The position numbers were made by a program, and so were the translations under genes. Below the pieces are notes generated by a model, which saw only the letters and a program-made list of their open reading frames with translations, did not search any database and was not told the origin of the DNA. From Protea cynaroides (Eukaryota > Streptophyta > Magnoliopsida > Proteales > Proteaceae), in contig CM053274.1 of the NCBI GenBank assembly GCA_028583415.1, positions 95,140,549-95,204,548 of the forward strand: a stretch of DNA of 64,000 nt, written 5' to 3'. Shown one piece after another: positions 46,934 through 56,756 of the stretch (its first letter is position 1; each line of letters opens with the position of its first letter).

Positions 46934-49900
46934 GTGGAGGGAGGCAGATTTGGTATTACACATCATCCCTCTCTCCCCATCCAACGACGGTGGAAAGAAT
47001 GGCTGGCACACAACCTTTTGCCAATAATTATTAAAGATTTTCTCAGTTTCATTTCTTTAAAGGAAGATGATGCTAGGACCCACAGGAGGAGGAAATTTCC
47101 ATCCTCGCAGGTATGAAATGATAAGTGTTTTTTCAAAACTGGGAAACCTGACAGTTTGGTTGAAACACGGTTCAGATCAAACATTTAGAAGCCTCATGAA
47201 TTTGCCAAGTTCCTTTAACCCCTTGATCATACTTGCACAACTTTTCTGAAACTATTTGTAGGAAAAAAATAACTAAGATGAATCATTATTCATTAAGCAA
47301 GTTTCAGTGGAGTAGTGGAACACCATTCTGCTTTTTCAGTAAACTGTATGTTTGGCTACAGCAATTGGTCTCTCTCTCTAATACAACAAAGTGATCATTT
47401 TAGGTATCTAGGTTCAATCATAAACAAAGAAGGTGATATAGACGATAACGTTTCACAGAGGATTAAAATAAGATGGATGAAGTGGAGTTAAAATATCAAG
47501 GAAGAAAGAGGAACAAGAGATTGATTCTCACAACCTGGTGAGGCTCAACCAGAAATTAATTACTTTTAATTTTCTGAAAAAATTCTACTGCAGCCAGTCT
47601 GCATTCTCTTTATTTATAGCTTTGAAACATTACAAATAAAATAGGAAAGAACTAAACTTGGAAAAGCTAAACCTCCTTTATAACTTAGGAAGTTTCTAAA
47701 ACATAGAAATAGAAAAGTTTCTAAAAACTGGAATTAGGAAACTAGATTTTAGGCAAATCTTAATCTCCAAGCAACCAAGACTTCTAAACTAACTAGTTTA
47801 ATCTTTAGGAAACTAAACAATGGAAATAAGTAAACTAAAAATTAGGAAACTAACCAAAAGATTATAACTACTGCTGTTGATATTGTTCACGTGAACAGTA
47901 CCACGTGAACAGTGTTCACGTGAACAGTGTGGGTTGGGCCTATGTTGACAGATCCTTGGGCTGGTCCACTACTGGCTGGTCCTTGGACTGCATCAACTAC
48001 CCCCCACTTAAAAAGAACTCGTCCACGAGTTTTGTAAAGGTGAAGAATGACTACAGAGGGGTCGGTAGACAGCACCTGTTGATCTTGAAACTTAAACTGT
48101 GCTTGCGACGTTGGAAGAAAATCCATCACTTTGGGTCCACTTTCTTCAAGATATTTAGAAGGTATTACGAAATCAACATGCTCAACATCTTGAGGAAAAT
48201 CAAGTGGAATCGTGGTATCCATGGGAATGATCTTATTCAATTCTTCATCTTCCGCAATTTTCTCTATAACATCGTGGTCTTCGTCAGAACTGTGGTCACC
48301 ATTGTCAATCCATGGAGCTTTAGTAAAGGCATCCAAATTATCCACATCCACTTTTGGGGCAATCAAGACCATACTGGTGATTATATGGATTCCATATGAA
48401 TCCTCACCATCATCCATGACATCCGTATTAGGAACAGAAGTGTCATCACTTTGCGGTTCACATACCTGTGTATCTGGGTTGGCCTCGATTGCAGCAACTA
48501 AGGAGTTTACCTTTAATTTTTGTAGACAATCTCTAGCAAAGTGATCATATGCATCGCAGTCATAGTTGTCAAGGCGACAAGGCGATCCAAGGCGTTTGAG
48601 GCCATTCTGGGCGCCTAGGCGCCTAGGCGCCGCATAGGCGTCGCCTAGGCGACCAAGGCGTTGCTAGTGTATTTTTTTATATTTTTAATATATTAATGCT
48701 ACATTAATGTTTATATATATATGCAGCATTCTACATAAATAAACATTTAAGACATAGCTTAATTAATATAAGAAAAACAACAAAGAAACAAATAATTGAG
48801 TTAAGTAGGCAACACGTATTTATGACTAACATTTACTTATTTCTAACAAATTTTACCGGAGTGTAACTCCTTTAATATATTTCGGATTCAAGCAATCAAA
48901 AATTCATTGCAAAGCTAGTATAATCAGCTTTCCAACAAATCCTAGATTGCTTGAATCCGAGTTATAATGAAGGAGTTACACTCCGGTCAAACCTTGTTCG
49001 AAGTACGCGAATGCTTTGTTAAAAGTCGCTCCCGAATGTAAATTATTTTTTGGGCATCAAAGCAAGATATTATTTTGGCGCACTCTTGGTTTTTAGTGAT
49101 ACTTTACTATAATAAGATTTATGGAATTTTTATATTTGGAAAAAAAGCCTAGCATTTTGAAGTTGAAAATCGCCCCCGCACCCGAAAATACGATTTTTGT
49201 TCTTGAACTGAAGGGTTGACTTTTTATCCTTCTGGAATTTGAATTTTAAATTATTTTTATTGGATTCAAATAGGGGGTATTTGCTTATTTATGAATAATA
49301 TCTTCATTTACTTAAATGATATTAGTCATAAATAAGTACTGTCTGGTAAATGTTGTTCCTGTCTAGCCTAATAAATCCTGTGAAGCAAATTCAGAGATCA
49401 AAGGAAAAAAAAACACACATAAGGCCCAAGGCAATCGCCCAGGCATTCTGGGCGCCCAAGGCGTCCAAGGCGGCGCCTAGGCGACGCCCAGAGAGCCTGG
49501 GCAACCGCCCAGGCAACATTCATAAGGCGCCCAGGCGCCCAGGCCCTGGAATCACGCCTGGATGCCTAGGCGTCGCCTCGACTCCTTGACAACTATGATC
49601 GCAGTGATAGCATTGCACATCCGTAGCTGCTACCATGGGAGTTTTACCTTTATTTGTCGTTGGAGTAGCATGAGATGTAGTTCTTATGGTTTTGTTGTTT
49701 GGTGTAGGGTGCTTCAATTCATAAGAACTGGAAGTGGGCTTCGGTGTTGACTTCAAAAGGTCCTCGGCTTGGAAAGCTTTATCAACACAATCATTAAAAC
49801 TAACAATATCAACCACTCCCATTTTTTCTCTAATTTCAGGTCGCAGCCCCAAACGGAACCGAGATATCATCTGATCATCGTTGTCCCGCGATCCAGACCG

Positions 49901-52900
49901 TGCACATAATTGATCAAATTGATATACGTAGTCTTCCATAATCATATTACCTTGTCGAAGATTGTTCAGCTGGTCATGCAACCTTCTTTGGAAGGACCGA
50001 GGCAAATACTTTTCTTTCAATTCTTCCTTCATCTCCTCCCATGGTAGGTTCTTTACGACTCCTCATGAGACTATACTCATAGTTACAGCACCAATCACGA
50101 GCACCCCCGACAAGTTTAGAGCGGGCCAATTGCAGCTTTCGAGGTTCAGGAAGGTTAAACCAATCGAAATAGTCATCTAGAGCATTCAGCCAATCTTGAA
50201 AGGCTTCGGGGTCTTGCCTCCCATGAAACTCCTTGAGGTCCATCAGTACCTTATGGGTTTGGTAATAGATAGGTTCATCATAGTCTTCATAGGGTGGGTT
50301 GTGGTATTCCTCTCTAGGGACTCTTTGAGGAGCCCTAATAACACGTCTTGGCATTAGGTTGGCATTAGGAATTTCTTTTCTAGGGGCTTATATTCTAGCC
50401 AGCCTAGGATTATCCCGTTCCTCCAAATTACTTATTCTCTCATCCACGCTATCTAACTTGGCATCCATTTTAGTCAATCGTTGGAGAACCAAATTAACAA
50501 GGTCATTGAGGTTATTGGATTGATTAAGAGAGTTAGAACTCCCCCCAGTCATGCTCTGATACCAATTGATGGCAAAGGGATTAAAACATATCAAATTAAC
50601 AAGCCCTCTTTGCTATAGGATCTCTAATCAGTCTCTAATCAGTCCAAACATAAAATCTGCAGGAAAAAGTAATAGAAAAAATTACTTATCTCGAAATCTG
50701 ACCGTCAAAAATTTATGAAATTTGGTTTGGAAGTCCTTAATAACACTCATGAACACTCCTCCTAAGTTAAAGAAGATCTGAGAAAAATTGAAGAAGTTGT
50801 GGGGCCCGAAAGTTGACTGAACTTGTTAGCGCTCCAGATCTGGAAGATGATTGATTACTTCTAGTTTGGTAGTAGTTTATCAAGGGAACTCAATGGATTT
50901 ACAGGTAGGCTATGTCGCCAGCCAGTGTAGTAGTTTGTATCTCAAAACAAGAGTCAAAATATCAAGGAAGAAAGAGGAACAAGAGGTTGAATCTCACAAC
51001 CTGGTGAGGCTCAACCAGAAATTAATTACTTTTAATTTCCTGGAAAAACTCTACTGCAGCCAGCCTGCATTCTCTTTATTTATAGCTTTGAAACATTACA
51101 AATAAAATAGGAAAGAACTAAACTTGGAAAAGCTAAACCTCCTATATAACTTAGGAAATTTCTAAAACATAGAAATAGGAAAGTTTCTAAAAACTGGAAT
51201 TAGGAAACTAGATTTTTAGGCAAGTCTTAATCTCCAAGCAACTAAGACTTCTAAACTAACTAGCCTAATTTTTAGAAAACTAAACAATGAAAATAAGTAA
51301 ACTAAAAATTAGGAAACTAACCAAAAGATTCTAACTACTGTTGTTGGTACTGTTCACGTGAACAGTACCGCGTGATCAGTGTTCACGTGAACAGTGTGGG
51401 TTGGGCCCATGTTGACAGATCCTTGGGCTGGTTCACTACTGTCTGGTCCTTGGACTGCATCAAGCTGAGATGAGGATGTTAAGATGGATGTGTGGCAAAA
51501 CTAGGAAGGATAAGGTAAGGAGTGATTATATTAGAGCTGATTTGGGAGTAACGCCGATATATGATATGCTATAAGAAAATCGTTTGAGATAGTATGGCCA
51601 TATTCAACGGAGGCCGTTAGATGCTCCCGTACGGAGGAGTGATTTGATTCAGATTGAAGGGGCTAAAAGAGCTAGGGGCAGACCTAAGACGACTCTAGGG
51701 GAGGTGGTGAAGAAAAACATGTATAGCTTAGGCCTTGCTTCAAGTATGACATCGAACAGAGTTGATTGGCGGACAAGAATCCATGTAGCCGACCCCATTT
51801 AGTTGGGATAAGGTTTTATTGTTGTTGTTGTAGCAATTGGTCTCTCTCTCTCTTTCCCTCTCTCCCCTTGTGTAAACCAATAGGTCTGTTTCTGAGTTTC
51901 TGAAAATTGTTCTCACATGATGTTTAATTCTTTTTCTACCCAGCATCTACCACTTGGCCAAAGGTTTTAGAACTTATGAACCTCCACAACCACTTGGCCC
52001 TACTCCTTTAGGGTCATATCTAGTTCCAGATCACCACCACCCTTCTCTGGAAGGACTGAAAGCTCCAAGTTGATGAGATGATCCTTTTTGACATTCCCAG
52101 GCTTCCCCAGAAAGGATTTGGTTGATGCTCAGCCGTTTTTGTGGTCTTATATGAGTCTTTTAAAACTCTGAAGTAATATTTCAGTAATTTGAGACCTAAG
52201 TCCTAACTCCTAACAACTAACTAATTCATAGATGGCAGGTCTTTTGATAATCTGGGTCCAGCTTGTATGAGGTGTGATTAGGAATCATGATGGTGTGGTG
52301 ACATTGGACTTCTCAAGCCCTGTTGTCATACCGGATTCCATCACAACAGAATTGAAAGCAGTCATTCAGGGATTGGAATTGGCTTTGAATAATCGAAGGA
52401 CTGATATGACTGTGGAGGGTAATTCTTCAGTGATGATTCATACTGACTTCAGTTTCTAGTGGGGGGGCTGGCACTATATATTATCAAGAGGGCTATGACT
52501 CTTGTCATTTGAGGGAACTTCTCAATACTCCACGACACCATGTTACTCCTTAGAGCTTCCATTGCTCTTCTTTTTCTTCCTCCACCCTCTCTTGAGATTC
52601 ACAGATGGCATTGGGTGTCAATTCCCAATAGATCTTGTTCGTCTTACAACCCAATATTTCAACTTAAACTGTATTCAGCATGCAATATGAGACAACCAAT
52701 TTCAATCTAAAAGGATGTAAAATGCTCCAGATAGAGTATGAAATTATCAGCCCCTCGAACTCCATAAAGGCCAAGGACCAACAGAAGAGGGTGGCCTAAA
52801 TTATGCAAAACACAATTGAACCTCCAGCGCCATATTGCATTTCTTTCTGCAGAGAGCTTAAGGCATCAATCCCAGATCTTCTCATTCATATTGAATCCCA

Positions 52901-55305
52901 TAGTCCAGAAACAGATCCTAATTTAAGTATCATGGTTCACCATTTTAACATTTCTTTTTTTCCCCATTCCTTTTCAGATAGTCAAAAAAATTATTTTATT
53001 CATTGGAACATATGATCCACCAACCCTCTTACAAACTGCAACAATACAATATCTTCTTATCAGGTACACAAACATTACCATCTTATAAAGGAAGAAAGAA
53101 GTGTGCAACAATGTAGTACAGAACCGACTGATTTTTCCCTGGATTCTTTACCTTGCAAGGCCCAAAATATTACCAGTTACCATACTATACGCAGCCCCCC
53201 AAATTGGTTCCCAGAAGTTTTCCTATTTCTAACACCTAGGCCACCTATAGATCGCTGGTGGAACTACATAAAAGACTGCATTTCCCTGTTCTCCCCATCT
53301 CAAGTTCCTTATTTCAACAACTTCCCCAAAAGTGTTGGATGTGTTCAGTGCCATAGTTGCATCTTTTGAGCATTGCATGTCGCATTCAAACCAGTCTTCA
53401 CATAGAAAACAATTTTCAAGTATTGGGACTTTCTAATTATATGATAATTAACCATAAGAATAAGTGACACCATCCAGAAACTGACTAACCAGAAGCAGAG
53501 AAACTCCAGATAGACCTAGTTGAAACTGGAAGGAATCGCTATTCACTAGAGATGTGAAGAAAGAACAGGTCGACATAGTTTCTTTGGAATCCAGATGCTA
53601 AACACATCTATCAATTTATCAAACTTGTAAAATCAATCAGACCTTTGAATCAAGGAAGTATTCCATAAGTAAAAGCTTCCTTTGTAATCCTCAGTAATGG
53701 CTCCTTTGCATGACACAAGATAAAAAACAGGTCAGTCTGTTCTATACAATAACACATTTTGTTCTCATCCATTCGGGGTGGGAATTTCATATAGTCTGCC
53801 ATCTTGAACAGATCAAAACTAAACCTAAACTCACAATATTGTTGGATGGCAACTTAGCCTTCTTAGAAATTTGTGATATCAAACACACAATCAGATGCCC
53901 ACACTCAAGTTCATACCCAGCCCAGTTATTGCTTAGAAGTTTTTTATCACCCCCGCCACCCCAAAAAAAATAGTGCCAAAACCCTTTATATTCCTTTTGG
54001 AAAAAAAGATGAAGTTAAAATGCTAAATATATTTTGCTAAGAATCTGGTTTCAATACAATCCAAACGATAAGTGCATTTCCGAACAAGCACAACTAGTTC
54101 ATTATGAACTTTTAGACGCATAAAACACAAAAGGATAAGAGAATTAATGCTCTAAAAAAAAGCATATGCATGTAAGAACTTTATATGGGAAAAAATTAAG
54201 GAAAAATATCTAGATCAATGTGAGATTAAGCAAATCGGAATCATAATGAAAATATGAATAAAGGATCTTCTATAGAGCAAGGTTACGATTCCAGGAAATA
54301 ATGAAACACAATTATATCTAGTCATGAACCCAATACAGGAGATCATATAAACCAAGTGCAAATGATTCAGTGAAAGGAGGTGCCCTTTAAAGGTTAGATT
54401 TGTGTCTGAGGCTATAATGCCAATACAAGCTGGGTTTTAGAGGTTACGTTGATTCCAGCCTACGTTAAAAAGCATAAAATCGTTGGTGTCAGAGGCTATT
54501 AATGCCAACACAAGCTGGGTTTCAGGAGTTAAAAGTTGATTCCAGCCTATGTTAAAAGCATAAAATCATCTGAGGGGTCCTTCATTGAAGCAACTAAAGG
54601 ACAAGGAGGTTGAAACTGTTGACAAGGGAAAGTGATGGTTTTTCAGCTCGGTCCCTGCTCCTATATTAGAGTCATGCTTACCAATAGACCATAAACGGAT
54701 ATTAAAATTGGCATCCGTTCAAACCCATCATCTCTTTGAGAAATTTCTGTATTCTTCTAACAGATGGACCTTATACCTTCGTATACAGATAAATTTTGAA
54801 GACGCTAGTACCAACGAAGAAAACCTATTCCCGACCTGACTAAAGATTGCACAATCCAGCAGATGGTTATTCATCACTTACGAGCTTTTACAAGTTAAAG
54901 AACAATTACATAAATCAGCAAAACCAATTTAATTCAGAGGAATCAAAGCAAACACAATCCTTTCTTGTTCATTCTAAATCCTAACGTATCAGCTCACCTA
55001 ATGAGATTCTTTGAAGTAATACGCGGAGCTTTGATTGCAGCACCAATCAAACTACTTCCTGTAATATAAATTCCCCTACAGAAGTTGAGACAGGAATAAG
55101 ACTCTTAAGAAATTCAATCAAAACCAGCGGCATCCCAGTAACAAAGGAACGATTGTGAAAAAAAATCCCCATAGAGATGCGTCGATTACCAGGCAGCACC
55201 CAGCACAGAAACACCAATGGCGATTGCGATTCCAATGGCTGCGAACGTATAAGGCGAGATCTGCATCAATGCCCGAGACCAAGAACTTGATGCTCCCGCC
55301 ATCAT
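45836..55305 (-). CDS. VHA-c'': V-type H+-ATPase 21-kDa proteolipid subunit c'', four exons, 178 aa
   Basis: Exons on the minus strand are 55305-55190, 55075-54998, 46282-46112 and 46007-45836; all junctions are GT/AG and one frame runs from ATG to TGA. The product begins MMAGASSSWSRALMQISPYT and matches plant VHA-c'' end to end: four membrane helices, with Glu70 in SVIFCEAVAIYGVI as the proton-carrying carboxylate, and a second Glu in LVIEIFGSALGLFG. A second in-frame ATG follows the first directly. The subunit sits in the membrane c-ring of the V0 sector and carries protons during acidification of the vacuole and endomembranes. Intron 2 is 8715 bp (46283-54997) and full of nested transposons, but exon sequences and splice sites look undamaged. 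Confidence 0.93.
46869..46931. repeat. Poly(T) then 32-base poly(G) tract
   Basis: Thirty-two consecutive G follow a T-rich run, on the plus strand, in VHA-c'' intron 2 (poly-C in the transcript). G-quadruplex forming on one strand and C-rich on the other. Exact length is likely to be unreliable in any assembly. Confidence 0.9.
48561..49597. mobile_element. hAT-type MITE with exact 8-bp target duplication
   Basis: 1037 bp with termini CATAGTTGTCAAGG, identical in inverted orientation at both ends, flanked by ATCGCAGT (48553-48560 and 49598-49605). Subterminal regions are packed with AGGCG/CGCCTAGG repeats. The interior has another near-perfect foldback (48853-48986). No transposase. Eight-base target duplication and a CA...TG end fit the hAT superfamily. 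It interrupts the gag zinc knuckle codons. Confidence 0.85.
48853..48986. repeat. Foldback inside the hAT-type MITE
   Basis: TTACCGGAGTGTAACTCCTT and CGGATTCAAGCAATC on the left are mirrored by GATTGCTTGAATCCG and AAGGAGTTACACTCCGGT on the right, giving a stem of more than 35 bp around an AT-rich loop of about 50 bp. Confidence 0.85.
49606..50552 (-). pseudogene. gag of the nested LTR element (broken)
   Basis: The frame starts at ATG 50552 with MTGGSSNSLNQS and a heptad-like QRLTKMDAKLDSVDERISNL segment, then a TAA. It resumes with RRVIRAPQRVPREEY and the gag domain, shifts frame near 50045, and continues to the first half of the zinc knuckle (VQCYHC), where the hAT-type MITE interrupts it. 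The remaining knuckle residues and an acidic tail lie on the other side of the MITE (48552 down to about 48020). Confidence 0.8.
52225..52460 (+). mobile_element. LINE RNase H-domain fragment in VHA-c'' intron 2
   Basis: The plus-strand reading has VIRNHDGVVTLDFSSPV, TTELKAVIQGLELAL and VEGNSSVMIH, corresponding to the RVT_3-type RNase H domain of L1 LINEs (GvlRd..G, E..Al..gl..A, vE.Ds..vi). The fragment ends abruptly; no other part of the LINE was seen nearby. Confidence 0.65.
52461..54402. other. Intron 2 sequence of VHA-c'', no element recognised
   Basis: AT-rich intronic DNA without recognised coding or repeat content. Confidence 0.5.
54403..54570. repeat. Imperfect 84-bp tandem duplication in VHA-c'' intron 2
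   Basis: Two copies run from TGTCTGAGGCTATAATGCCA (about 54403) and TGTCAGAGGCTATTAATGCC (about 54487) to GCATAAAATC. The copies differ by several substitutions and small indels. Confidence 0.8.
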
Positions 55306-55731
55306 TAAACCAGAAATCAATTCGATAAAGGGAAAATCTCCTCTTTCCTCCTGTTTAAGACTTCAAATTAGTTTTCCACTTTTCCCGATTGAATCCTGAG
55401 AGAGAAGAGGACGGTCACCAGATTAACAGAGGTAGCAAACGAACTCGGAAATCTTGATTAGATTAAACTGCAATAGTGCATCAAGGAGGTCTCCGACTCT
55501 CCGCCCTCCTGGACAAGGATGGGTTTGATCGGGATTTACTGGTTCAGGCTGCATGATTAAGAAGTTTAATTTGCACTTAGATCCCTGCATATTTCTACAA
55601 TTAAACCTTCATCCTTATTTTTTCCATAATTACATTTGAACTCCCTTATTTTCCTACATTTTATTTGTGTAGAACCTTTTTTTTTTACTATTGTATATAG
55701 TATACTTATCCAAGCACCTTGGTTCCTCTAG
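55306..55731. promoter_or_regulatory. Upstream region of VHA-c''
   Basis: Presumed leader and promoter of the V-ATPase gene. It ends at the target copy of the MITE at 55732, about 425 bp from the start codon. No individual site is assigned. Confidence 0.4.
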
Positions 55732-55974
55732 GGGATCTGCATCGTCTCCTCCCAGTGGTCTGGGAGGATAGTGGCAATCTTCTTTGGATGGTTGTCATGT
55801 GGCTCTCGGTGAATCCGAGACCCACGTTCGAACTGACACCCAACCGACAAGCCAAGCCGACAGGGGGTGTCGGCTCGGACGTGAGTCTCGGATTCACCGA
55901 GAGCCACGTGGCAACCATCCGAGGAAGGTTGCCACCGTCCTCCCAGAATGAATGGGAGGAGACGATGTGAATCC
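55732..55974. mobile_element. Foldback MITE with exact 9-bp target duplication, upstream of VHA-c''
   Basis: 243 bp. Ends are GGGATCTGCATCGTCTCC and (reverse complement) GGATTCACATCGTCTCC. TTCCTCTAG flanks it exactly (55723-55731, 55975-55983). The arms hold TGGCTCTCGGTGAATCCGAG and its mirror, and the right arm contains CCACGTGG. It is the closest relative of the element at 1648. Confidence 0.87.
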
Positions 55975-56756
55975 TTCCTCTAGGTAGGACTTAGGACTAG
56001 GATTCATTGGGTGAACCCATATGGATCGAGATCTTCTTCTGTTGCGGTGTCAATAAGGAGATGTCAGTTGCTTTAGATGACAGACAAGTGGTGCAACGCA
56101 AGTAAAATCCAATGGAAGAAATCATTTTGAGCATAAGATAGGGTATTAAAGTGACAACCCACATAATCAACCCATGAGTTAAGTTCAAAATCATGAAAAT
56201 AAATTTCTTGCTAAAATGTCTTTTTGGCTCAAGCTCACTGCACAAAGGAAGAAAATCGAAATCGTGAAACCAAATTCCAGCCTCGCTGAAATGTCACTCT
56301 GGTTTAAGCTCTCTGCAAACGACTCCTCTACACACCTCTCCCTCAACCTCTCAGTATCTTCTCTGCTCCTTAAACTGTGTGCAAACGTCTTCTTCTTCTT
56401 TTTCTTTTTTCGAGGGAATTGTGAACCTGCTGGCGAAGGCAATAAATTTTGGGATTCGATTCGAAGATCCTCTTTGAAAAAGAGGGCCAGATGAGACTAC
56501 AATGGTACGCTTCTATTTCACTTTTCCACTGCCTCCCATGATGTCGCATTGAGGTTCGTTTGTTACTAGTCTACCTCAGGGAAAAGTATGGAATAGAAGA
56601 AGGAGAAGACGAAGATAACAGAGTCGGATGAAAATGAGATTGGGTGTTACATCGTCAACCTACCTTAATTGGATTCCTAGAAACCATAAACCATTAGATG
56701 AGATATGTGCCAGTTGTCGCCCATTCAGCGGTGATTGGCGCCTCTCTAGTTGATAC
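55975..56756. other. Intergenic DNA, no gene recognised
   Basis: No recognised similarity. A CT-rich stretch lies at about 56330-56415. Confidence 0.5.

Larger units (their letters stand above)
47487..51462 (-). mobile_element. Gag-only LTR retrotransposon (TR-GAG-like, Ty3-type gag) nested in the LINE
   Basis: The 5' LTR is 50567-51462 (minus; TG...CA, 896 bp). A tRNA-Met primer site (TGGTATCAGAGC) lies two bases after it at 50553-50564. A purine tract (AAGTGGGGGG) lies at 47996-48010, directly before the 3' LTR start at 47995. The 3' LTR keeps only about 509 bp and stops at the LINE junction. The interior encodes only a gag: start codon beside the primer site, retrotransposon gag domain (FHGRQDPEAFQDWLNALDDY, LRQGNMIMEDYVYQFDQLC), a CCHC knuckle and an acidic C-terminal extension. 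No protease, RT, RNase H or integrase is present. It has one in-frame TAA near 50390, a frameshift near 50045 and a MITE in the knuckle. Confidence 0.82.
47380..51831 (+). mobile_element. 5'-truncated RTE-type LINE, split by an LTR element
   Basis: The left part (47380-47486) encodes DHFRYLGSIINKEGDIDDNVSQ and RIKIRWMKWS, near the end of the reverse transcriptase. The right part (51464-51831) continues with AEMRMLRWMCGKTRKDKVRS, LRQYGHIQRR-type sequence and GAKRARGRPKTTLGEVV, then ends in ATTGTTGTTGTTG. This is the C-terminus and GTT-rich tail of plant RTE LINEs. A 20-bp direct repeat starting AGCAATTGGTCTC flanks the LINE at 47360-47379 and 51832-51851. About 45-50 codons between the two halves are missing. 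Confidence 0.8.

Noticed and set aside
46793..47116. Open frames with Phe and Gly runs
   Set aside because: They are the poly(T)/poly(G) tract translated.
47887..48417. A 176-codon open frame on the minus strand as a separate gene
   Set aside because: It is the acidic C-terminal extension of the gag of the nested LTR element, running into the purine tract and LTR.
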